In this document: one piece after another, positions 46,801-52,347 of the stretch
How positions within the stretch are numbered: the first letter of the stretch is position 1
Layout: each line of letters opens with the position of its first letter
From: Noviherbaspirillum malthae
GTDB lineage: Bacteria > Pseudomonadota > Gammaproteobacteria > Burkholderiales > Burkholderiaceae_D
Reading direction: 5' to 3'
Length of the DNA stretch: 64,000 bases
Assembly (NCBI RefSeq): GCF_015352985.1
Contig: NZ_JACYXF010000002.1
Location: forward strand, 1 to 64,000
Made by a program: the position numbers and the translations under genes
The notes under the pieces: generated by a model
Told to the model about the DNA's origin: nothing
What the model saw: the letters and a program-made list of their open reading frames with translations, nothing else
The model's database searches: none

Positions 46801-47634
46801 GACAGCCTGCGAGAGCTATTGAATTACAGTCTTGAATGGATCGCCGTCGAACGCGGTGAGCTGCATTCCGCTTTCACCGCGATGCAGACGGCGAAGGCCA
46901 TTCTTCGGGAGCGCAAGGAACGGCGAGCGGCACACGAACAGGAGCGCATAGGAAAGGAAGATGCGGCCACGACCCGTCGGCTGCTTGATGAACTCATGCT
47001 CCGGTTCGAGGAGGTCCGTACCGATTTCACGCGCAAGAAGCTGGCGCTGGCGGAAGACGATTTGCGACGCGAGAAATCGTCCACACTGCTCGCAGAATTG
47101 GAACGGCAGCAAAGCGTCACAAGGCTGTGGGGACAACTGGCCGAACTGATCGGCTCCTCGGACGGCAAGAAATTTCGCAACTATGCCCAGCAATTCACGC
47201 TCGATGTGCTGCTCGGCTATGCAAACCGGCATTTGCAGGACCTGGTACGCCGCTACCGTCTCGAGCGCGTCAAGGATACCCTGGCGCTGCTCGTGGTGGA
47301 TCAGGACATGGGCGACGAGGTGCGTTCGATTCACTCTCTTTCCGGCGGCGAATCCTTTCTTGTCTCTCTTGCATTGGCGCTGGGACTGGCATCGTTGTCG
47401 TCGAACCGGGTGCGGGTCGAATCGCTCTTCATTGACGAAGGCTTCGGCAGTCTCGACGCCGATACACTGTCCATCGCCATGCATGCGCTGGACAGCCTGC
47501 AATCACAGGGACGCAAGGTCGGCGTCATTACGCATGTCCAGGAAATGAGCGAGAGAATCGGCACGAAAGTGATGGTGCATCGTGTTGCAGGCGGCAAGAG
47601 CCTTGTGCGCATACAAAGCGAATCACTGCTGTGA
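43882..47634 (+). CDS. sbcC: Exonuclease subunit SbcC (Rad50-like ATPase)
   Basis: 1250 residues (E. coli 1048). Walker A GPTGAGKST at 37-45; long coiled coils on both sides of the zinc-hook CPVC at 615-618; ABC signature LSGGES at 1153-1158 and Walker B with FIDEGFGSLD (D1185, E1186). It dimerises through the hook and feeds DNA ends to SbcD, ATP-dependently. The coiled coils are longer than in E. coli. Translation is coupled to sbcD. No SOS box was noticed upstream. Confidence 0.95.
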   Translation: MKILRIAGRNLASLGGEFELDFMQEPLASAGLFAICGPTGAGKSTLLDALCLALYDATPRLSRAGSKGIGLPDVRDETVTPQDTRNLLRRGTADGYAEVDFIGNDSRCYRARWSVRRARAKADGALQQVAMSLHSLPERQQIGGTNREVKAEIESRIGLNFEQFTRAVLLAQNEFSAFLRADDGDRGELLETLTGTAIYSTMSKRAFERAKLEQQTLNAISQRLSDQTPLDPQSRLELERDSAQAHDAMMILEQRKGELETQLRWHATLEEAQRGEEEAAGEAERLTSIYQGMEERGKRLTLLDEVQPARALIEASARIASALESARSELNRGDIMLAAAVQGQQDAQAAMQAAEQAHSAALQTQMTALPQIGKAKTLDAQIAMLLTEDGHAEAAVARVSAEREDIQTRLHAEQKAREDAVRVRQAADRWLSEHESVQPLALQWPRWDSLLSHAAVQLQNAEKLAHELAVSRDALRRVSGRKGEAETLLSEAARAHAEAEMQRLTCQFESASHSRSALRQERLELESRREILDDGMRVWAALHTAKEQQVQRQNEKDQLRTAEAEAAKASVHLVTDAAVAKAAFDQAEKALVSTRMACSDSVENLRNALQHDVPCPVCGSTEHPYSKNDGRLHSMLTGFETEAVACRIRYEKALAAQVRNQALIEENRRRAAQVEQQLHDLGQQVIRMQAEWSGHRAAELFKAADTGNAGITLADEIRAVRDRLQQLSAAEADADQSAHRLEAAQQALDAASASLAERRSQCDALSNEVRHIKSGIDLLAARSAESNERLAELLNELNAPFVSADWQKRWRLDPEGFRSNCEQRIAEWREQCRIRDENSARLSSLDASLLKLQETLLRNDAERQRAVAALEESRRNIAEKRTERADIFGGKNTTVVEDELAAAVTAAKAAMHEQAARLQECAITAARQQETISQAKQRLTVLEMEQAESDTRLTDWMTQFGAAHAETAPALNMDSLRELLNYSLEWIAVERGELHSAFTAMQTAKAILRERKERRAAHEQERIGKEDAATTRRLLDELMLRFEEVRTDFTRKKLALAEDDLRREKSSTLLAELERQQSVTRLWGQLAELIGSSDGKKFRNYAQQFTLDVLLGYANRHLQDLVRRYRLERVKDTLALLVVDQDMGDEVRSIHSLSGGESFLVSLALALGLASLSSNRVRVESLFIDEGFGSLDADTLSIAMHALDSLQSQGRKVGVITHVQEMSERIGTKVMVHRVAGGKSLVRIQSESLL

Positions 47635-47726
47635 AGGCATCAAACCGAACACTTGCAGTAAATATTACGGTCGTTACATTCGTTAACATGATGGCAATGA
47701 ATTTTTTGAAAGGCTGCGGTCTGAAG

Positions 47727-47748
47727 AAGTGACACGTTGATGTCACTT
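47727..47748 (+). terminator. Hairpin after sbcC
   Basis: Perfect 8-bp inverted repeat AAGTGACA / TGTCACTT with a 6-base loop, followed by two more T. It may be a weak terminator of sbcDC or lie in the leader of the next gene, 25 bp downstream. Confidence 0.45.
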
Positions 47749-47772
47749 TTATCGTCTTTGAAAGGGAATTCA

Positions 47773-48105
47773 ATGAATAAATTCGCTGCTGCTCTTCTCG
47801 CCGGCCTGTTCGCCTCGTCCGTCTATGCACAAACAGGCGCCACAGCCGACACGACAAGCTCCGCGACAACTCCATCCGCCGGTATCAGTTCCGGAACGTC
47901 TGCCACAACCACAGCGTCCACAGACGCACCGGCAAGCAAGGCAGACGCCAAAGCCGCTGCCAAGGCGGAAAAGGCAGACGCCAAAGCACAAGAAAAAGCT
48001 GCGAAGGCCGATGCGAAAGCAGAGAAGAAAGTAGCGAAGGCCGACGCCAAGGCAAAGAAAGAAAAGGCTGAGGCTCGGGAAGACGCCGCTGAAAAGAAGA
48101 ACTAA
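47773..48105 (+). CDS. Secreted Lys/Ala/Asp-repeat protein
   Basis: 110 residues. Signal peptide MNKFAAALLAGLFASSVYA with predicted cleavage before QTG, a Thr/Ser-rich stretch (about 20-52) and a C-terminal half made of repeated KADAKA/KAEKA units that would form a charged helix. The gene starts with AAGGGAA before the ATG and ends at a strong terminator. Similar low-complexity periplasmic proteins are common in Burkholderiales; function unknown. Confidence 0.72.
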   Translation: MNKFAAALLAGLFASSVYAQTGATADTTSSATTPSAGISSGTSATTTASTDAPASKADAKAAAKAEKADAKAQEKAAKADAKAEKKVAKADAKAKKEKAEAREDAAEKKN

Positions 48106-48147
48106 CGGTTAGCGACATCACCTTCGTTTGACTGGCCATGAAGGTGG

Positions 48148-48177
48148 AAAGGCGACATCGTGCGATGTCGCCTTTTT
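48148..48177 (+). terminator. Rho-independent terminator
   Basis: Stem AAAGGCGACATC / GATGTCGCCTTT with a 4-base loop (GTGC) and five T residues. Ends the Lys/Ala-repeat gene. Confidence 0.92.
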
Positions 48178-48450
48178 ATTTGCTTGTATTGTGCCGACAG
48201 AGCGTTTTAAACGTCATCTGCACATGAGTATTCACATCTCCGAATTTTTCAGATTGATTATTAATAATGTGCGTTATTCTCTGCAAAGGGCTGATTTGTT
48301 CCCCGGCTCGGAATTAAACATGTAAATATCAATTTAATGAAGAACGACTGCATTATTCAGAAATGCTATTCATCACGCGACATCAAAAGAATATGTTGGT
48401 TTAAGCATTAATCTTGGAGATATTGCCATATATCCATATTGCGTTGCATC
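48178..48450 (+). other. AT-rich intergenic region
   Basis: About 270 bp with base composition much richer in A/T than the neighbours. No supported gene; an open frame at 48128-48325 overlaps the terminator and has no ribosome site. It runs into the promoter at 48451. Confidence 0.4.
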
Positions 48451-48478
48451 TTGCTCCATGACGAGTGTTGCCTATACT
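48451..48478 (+). promoter_or_regulatory. Promoter of the 83-residue protein gene
   Basis: TTGCTC at 48451-48456, a 16-bp spacer, and TATACT at 48473-48478. The -10 context CCTATACTTG also suits RpoS. Transcription would start near 48485, a few bases before the ribosome site. Confidence 0.55.
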
Positions 48479-48499
48479 TGAGCGATCAAGGAGGTCGTC

Positions 48500-48751
48500 G
48501 TGGATAAATATCATTTGTTGAATCTGATGATGCAGGAACAGGAAGATGCGCCGGACACCGACCTGTATTGCGTTTCCGCATTGCTTGCCAAGCACCTTGA
48601 AACGGTATCCGGAAAATTGAGCGAGGAAGAGATGCAGAAATTCATCGAGGTAGGCGCAGCAATTTGCCGCTATGCAAATCGAGAATTCGGCATGAACGTG
48701 CCGGTAGAAGATCTGTTTCCTCCTAGCGAGATCTGGCGAGACGTTCATTAA
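48500..48751 (+). CDS. Small hypothetical protein, first of two look-alikes
   Basis: 83 residues. GTG start at 48500 is fixed by an ideal AAGGAGGT at 48488-48495. Acidic, helix-rich, cytoplasmic; C-terminal part IEVGAAICRYANREFGMNVPVEDLFPPSEIW. The gene has its own TTGCTC-16-TATACT promoter. The last 45 residues align by eye with the C-terminal part of the next protein (pattern I--A--CR/YR ... V--DL--PS-(I/T)W), so they may be distant paralogues. No family recognised. Confidence 0.75.
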   Translation: MDKYHLLNLMMQEQEDAPDTDLYCVSALLAKHLETVSGKLSEEEMQKFIEVGAAICRYANREFGMNVPVEDLFPPSEIWRDVH

Positions 48752-48839
48752 AACGTTCGCCGATATTGCCTGTCGGATTTACTGTCTCAAGACGCCAACG
48801 CTGGACTGGTGCCGTTCTTAAAAAAACATGCAAGATGTT

Positions 48840-48867
48840 TTACACGGCGATGACACAGGCATATACT
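48840..48867 (+). promoter_or_regulatory. Promoter of the 87-residue protein gene
   Basis: TTACAC at 48840-48845, 16-bp spacer, TATACT at 48862-48867. Same -10 and spacing as the promoter of the preceding look-alike gene. Confidence 0.45.
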
Positions 48868-48900
48868 GATTCTTGTGCACTGCACTGTAGCGAGGCCGCC

Positions 48901-49164
48901 ATGCAAAAATCCATCACCCGTTCTTTCCCCGAAAAAAAACTTCCGGGGAACGATCTTCCTCCTCAGTTGAACAATCTCTTCGAGTCGGTCAGACCCAGTG
49001 GTGGCAGTCCGAAGGAGATCACACGCGAAGACGTATCGCGCTGCATTAACATTTGGGCGAAGATGTACAGGCTTAATGACGAAGACAGTCAGCCGTCCGA
49101 TCTGTGCATGCCGTCGCGTACCTGGATCGGTAGAAGTCCGGACAAACTGAAACGCTTCGACTGA
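48901..49164 (+). CDS. Small hypothetical protein, second of two look-alikes
   Basis: 87 residues from the ATG at 48901, which follows a GCGAGG site; an open frame extends upstream to 48766 but would cross the promoter. Hydrophilic, cytoplasmic. The region INIWAKMYRLNDEDSQPSDLC followed by MPSRTW resembles the C-terminal half of the protein at 48500. A strong hairpin follows the stop. Function unknown. Confidence 0.7.
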   Translation: MQKSITRSFPEKKLPGNDLPPQLNNLFESVRPSGGSPKEITREDVSRCINIWAKMYRLNDEDSQPSDLCMPSRTWIGRSPDKLKRFD

Positions 49165-49176
49165 TGCCGCAAATTT

Positions 49177-49210
49177 GCTGCCGGAAAGTCTGCAGCTTTC
49201 CGGCAGCTTT
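49177..49210 (+). terminator. Terminator-like hairpin
   Basis: Perfect 12-bp stem GCTGCCGGAAAG / CTTTCCGGCAGC with a 7-base loop, followed by only three T residues. It is 12 bp after the stop of the 87-residue protein gene. Confidence 0.75.
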
Positions 49211-49492
49211 ATGTCTCGTGCGTCGATAAGGTAATCAGGCGACCGAGTCTTGTTGGCTCCTGCCTGCTCAAATGAGCAGGCTCTTTGTCCGCCTGAATTG
49301 ATCACGATCGATCAAGACGACGCCTCCAAATGCGTCAAAGCGACGGCGTCACTTGGTGCAGATTCACCTGGCGCAGATATTCCGCCCCTTCCCTGCTTCC
49401 ATTCCCGTCGTGCCACAGCGGCCGAATCAGCGGACAATCCGCTTCGCTCTTCACCCTTTCGCAGCAACGGCATTCAGCATCACAACGCGTCC
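49211..49492. other. Intergenic region with a second hairpin
   Basis: About 280 bp between convergent genes. A perfect 8-bp stem GCCTGCTC / GAGCAGGC at 49262-49281 with AAAT loop could be another terminator. TTGATC / GATCAA at 49299-49316 forms an inverted repeat. No supported gene. Confidence 0.4.
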
Positions 49493-49885
49493 CTAACGAC
49501 TGCCGGAACCAGGCGTTGATTGGGAAACTGCAATTGCCCTCCTGCGTGCTCTGACGAAGAGTTGGGCAAGTATGAGCGATGCCGTGATGGCGGCTGCCAC
49601 ATCCACATACCAGTCCCTTATTGTGCCATTCCGATAAGGCAGGAACGATTGGATATATTCATCCAGCGCACCCATGACGGCAACGATCGCGACTGCCCGC
49701 AACGCCCTGCTGCCAGCCGTGCCGCGGTAACCGGTAAACAGCAAGGCCGCCATGCAGGCATAGCTGACAAAATGCAGGAAGAATCCCGAGGCGACCTCGC
49801 CGACCTCGGCACGTGCGCCGGGAATGGTGCCAAGAATAATGATGAGCGCATAACCCAGATAGGCAATGCGCCGCCGCAGGCTCAT
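49493..49885 (-). CDS. VanZ-like membrane protein
   Basis: 130 residues with four hydrophobic segments. The VanZ-type signature is visible: an acidic residue in VGEVASGFFLHFVSY and the later DEYIQSFLPYRNGTIRDWYVDV, in which QSF-P-R-G and the D-N/D pattern are characteristic. VanZ proteins in Gram-positives give low teicoplanin resistance; bacterial homologues elsewhere are of unknown function. Start at 49885 is chosen because it overlaps the upstream stop (ATGA, 49882-49885); 49921 is a longer alternative that overlaps the preceding fragment by 40 bases. Neither has a ribosome site, consistent with coupled translation. Confidence 0.78.
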   Translation of the reverse strand: MSLRRRIAYLGYALIIILGTIPGARAEVGEVASGFFLHFVSYACMAALLFTGYRGTAGSRALRAVAIVAVMGALDEYIQSFLPYRNGTIRDWYVDVAAAITASLILAQLFVRARRRAIAVSQSTPGSGSR

Positions 49886-50268
49886 TTGATAAGCGTCGTT
49901 GGGAAACAGAATCGATTGCATGTTGATTTGACAGGTAAAAACACCGAGAGGATAACTCGGGAAACCGCCTGACAGGTCCACATCGCACAAACTTGCTGGG
50001 CGATGCCGTGCGGACAATAATTGACATGCGCATTTGCCCAGAATTGCCAGCTTCCCCGATCGCTGGCATTCGTGTTCGCCTTCATGCTGCTTATCGCGGT
50101 CAGCAGCGAATTGTATTGGGTTGTGGCTCTGAAGGACTGCCATTCCAGCCGCTGCCTGACGGTGGTCTGGGCAAGAGCAATACCGCCGGGGATAGCGCTG
50201 ATCGCAGCCGTCGACAGGCATGCTCCGACGAATCTTCGCCGTTCCATCTGCTTAGGTTTCGCTTCCAT
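49882..50268 (-). pseudogene. Truncated Tat-exported tyrosinase-like protein
   Basis: An intact reading frame of 128 residues with GGAGAG five bases before the ATG at 50268. The N terminus is a twin-arginine signal (ERRRFVGACLSTAAISAIPGGIALA). Residues about 40-88 match the start of the tyrosinase central domain by eye: YNSLLTAISSMKANTN, SWQFWANAHVNYCPHG with H81, C85 and H87 of the first copper site. After residue 88 the expected FLPWHR motif, and everything including the second copper site, is missing; about 40 unrelated residues follow to the stop. It therefore cannot be a working tyrosinase. The stop overlaps the vanZ start (ATGA). Confidence 0.65.
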
Positions 50269-50725
50269 GAAACTCTCCTGAGTTTTCTCCGGCGCTGGCA
50301 AGCGTATATGGTTTTGTTTGTTCCGAGTGTTGAACCAAACGGATAAAGTGGCAAACCGTTTCGGGCGGATGCTTGAGAAAGGTAAAAGCCTGTTTGCCGG
50401 TGGAATGATTCTGCAGCCTTCCAGCGACAGCCGCGCAGTCCGCCACACATGCTACCCAGGGAAACGTCGTCCGGCGATGCTGCACGCTTGATGCAATGCC
50501 GAACAGCATGGTAGAAACCGCTCTCCTCCGCCCCAGCTTTTGCATGCTTTGCGGTTAAAGTTTGACAGGCCGCTCGGAGCCTGTTTGAAAAACCCGCGGC
50601 GCGGTCGCGGCACCGCTGTGCTCGGTGGACCTCGCCTATGCGTGCGTTCATCGTGCCAGGCACGAGCCGCTCGCTGCGGTGTTCAGACAGGCCCTCGGAT
50701 TTGGAATAGAAGGATAAGGAATCGT
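50269..50725. other. Intergenic region between tyrosinase remnant and spmAB-like gene
   Basis: About 455 bp. I see no supported gene. TTGACA at 50562-50567 lacks a good -10 at the right distance. An AAACGG / CCGTTT inverted repeat surrounds 50337-50362. It could hold divergent promoters. Confidence 0.35.
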
Positions 50726-51955
50726 ATGTTGAATGCCCTGTGGCTGGGATTCTTCGTGATCGCCGCCGTGTGCGCCTTCGCGCGCTGGCTCATCGAAGGA
50801 AATGCCGCCGTTTTCGCGGCCATGGTGGACAGCCTGTTCGGCATGGCCAAGCTGTCGGTCGACGTGATGATCCTGCTGTTCGGCACCCTGACGCTGTGGC
50901 TGGGCTTTCTGCGCATCGCCGAAAAGGCCGGCGTGGTGGACGTGCTGGCACGCGCGCTTTCCCCTCTGTTCCGCAGACTGATGCCGGAAGTGCCCCCTGG
51001 GCATCCCGCGCTGGGCTTGATCACCCTGAATCTGACAGCCAATGCCCTCGGCCTGGACAATGCAGCGACGCCTATGGGACTCAAGGCCATGCGCGCGCTG
51101 CAGGACCTCAATCCCGATCCCGAAACCGCGACCCGCGCGCAGGTCCTGTTCATGGTGCTCAATGCGTCGGCACTGACCCTGCTGCCGGTATCGATCTTCA
51201 TGTACCGCGCACAGCAGGGAGCAAGCGATCCCACGCTGGTGTTCCTGCCAATACTGCTGGCCACCACGGCTTCCATGCTGACCGGTTTCATCGCGGTGGC
51301 CATTGCCCAGCGCATCCGCATCTGGGATCCGGTGGTCCTTGCCTGGCTGGGCGGTGCCGGCCTGGTGCTGGGCACGGTGATTGCCATACTGGCGGGCATG
51401 TCGGCAGCGGCCCTGGCCGCGGTGTCGTCCCTGCTCGGTAATCTGGTCCTGTTCCTGCTGATTCTGTTTTTCGTCGTGTTTGCCGCGCTGCGCCGCATTC
51501 CGGTCTATGAAACCTTCGTCGAGGGCGCAAAGGAAGGCTACGAGGTCTCGCGCAACCTGCTCCCCTACCTGGTCGCAATGCTCTGCGCCGTCGGCGTGAT
51601 GCGTGCGTCCGGCGCCCTTGATATCCTGCTGGAAGGCTTGCGCTACCTCGTGCAGGCAATCGGCCTCGACACGCGCTTCGTCGATGCGCTGCCAACGGCG
51701 CTGGTCAAGCCGTTCTCCGGAAGCGCCGCGCGTGCCATGCTGATCGAGTTGATGAAATCCGGGGGCGTCGACAGTTTTCCCGCCCTCGTCGCCGCAACCG
51801 TCCAGGGAAGTACGGAAACGACTTTCTATGTGCTGGCGGTGTATTTCGGCTCCGTCGGCATCCAGCGCGCCCGCCATGCGGTCAGCTGTTCACTGATTGC
51901 CGATGTCGCCGGCATCGTTACTTCTATCGGTGTCTGTTACTGGTTCTTCGGCTGA
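50726..51955 (+). CDS. Fused spore maturation protein A/B-like (nucleoside recognition domain) membrane protein
   Basis: 409 residues with about eight to ten hydrophobic segments. The N-terminal half corresponds to SpmA (Gate domain with LNLTANALGLDNAATPMGL) and the C-terminal half to SpmB (KPFSGSAARAMLIELM, STETTFYVLAVYFGSVG), which in Bacillus are two separate genes. Gate domains occur in nucleoside and ion carriers; in non-sporulating bacteria the role is unknown. ATG at 50726 follows AAGGA; a longer open frame back to 50540 lacks a site. It converges on the 77-residue gene. Confidence 0.9.
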   Translation: MLNALWLGFFVIAAVCAFARWLIEGNAAVFAAMVDSLFGMAKLSVDVMILLFGTLTLWLGFLRIAEKAGVVDVLARALSPLFRRLMPEVPPGHPALGLITLNLTANALGLDNAATPMGLKAMRALQDLNPDPETATRAQVLFMVLNASALTLLPVSIFMYRAQQGASDPTLVFLPILLATTASMLTGFIAVAIAQRIRIWDPVVLAWLGGAGLVLGTVIAILAGMSAAALAAVSSLLGNLVLFLLILFFVVFAALRRIPVYETFVEGAKEGYEVSRNLLPYLVAMLCAVGVMRASGALDILLEGLRYLVQAIGLDTRFVDALPTALVKPFSGSAARAMLIELMKSGGVDSFPALVAATVQGSTETTFYVLAVYFGSVGIQRARHAVSCSLIADVAGIVTSIGVCYWFFG

Positions 51956-51995
51956 CGATGCAGATCGCAGCAGGATCCCGCATGCAAGCGCGGGA

Positions 51996-52229
51996 TCAAA
52001 CGATTTCCCGCGCTTTCGACAGGATCACCAGCCAGCGGCGCAGGATCAGCAGTTCGACGTGGCCTGCCTGGACGCCGGGGCTGCAGTCCAGTACCGGATT
52101 GACCTTGTAGTAGCGGTTGCGGAAGTCGCGGCAGACGAACAGCTCACGCTTGCCGAACCGGACCAGGAAAGACGTCGGTGCATATTCAAGACCAAAACGC
52201 GTGCCGAAAGAGTTGTTCAGGTAAGCCAT
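51996..52229 (-). CDS. 77-residue protein of unknown function, predicted SOS-regulated
   Basis: 77 residues; AAAGGAG seven bases before the ATG at 52229. No signal peptide, membrane segment or known motif; the sequence is aromatic-rich with several strands likely (GLEYAPTSFLVRFGKRELFVCRDF, YYKVNPVLD) followed by a C-terminal helix (VELLILRRWLVILSKAREIV). A near-consensus LexA box lies 54 bp before the start codon. So it is probably a DNA-damage-induced gene of unknown role. It follows PBP1a on the same strand, but the LexA box suggests its own promoter. Confidence 0.75.
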   Translation of the reverse strand: MAYLNNSFGTRFGLEYAPTSFLVRFGKRELFVCRDFRNRYYKVNPVLDCSPGVQAGHVELLILRRWLVILSKAREIV

Positions 52230-52282
52230 GTCAGTTCTCCTTTAACTACTAGCCAATGAATGAGTAGTTAATGTAACACAAG

Positions 52283-52302
52283 TACTGTATGGAAATACAG
52301 TA
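52283..52302. promoter_or_regulatory. LexA (SOS) box
   Basis: TACTGTATGGAAATACAGTA matches the proteobacterial LexA consensus (CTGT-N8-ACAG with flanking TA and the A/T-rich centre) at all eight core bases. It is part of a perfect inverted repeat with 10-bp arms (52281-52304) and sits between PBP1a and the 77-residue gene, upstream of the latter. On the + strand a T run follows, but no + strand gene needs a terminator here. Confidence 0.8.
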
Positions 52303-52347
52303 CTTTTTTAACACGTGGCTTTTTGCCCATTTCGGGCTACATACGAT

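Noticed and set aside
49299..49316. TTGATCACGATCGATCAA as an FNR/Dnr site
   Set aside because: The spacing fits the TTGAT-N4-ATCAA consensus only with a mismatch and no gene start lies within a useful distance.
49250..49554. Plus-strand frames after the 87-residue gene
   Set aside because: They start inside a hairpin region, lack ribosome sites and have low-complexity composition.
52281..52310. The inverted repeat plus T run as a rho-independent terminator
   Set aside because: No + strand gene needs one here and the stem is AT-rich; the LexA match explains the palindrome better.
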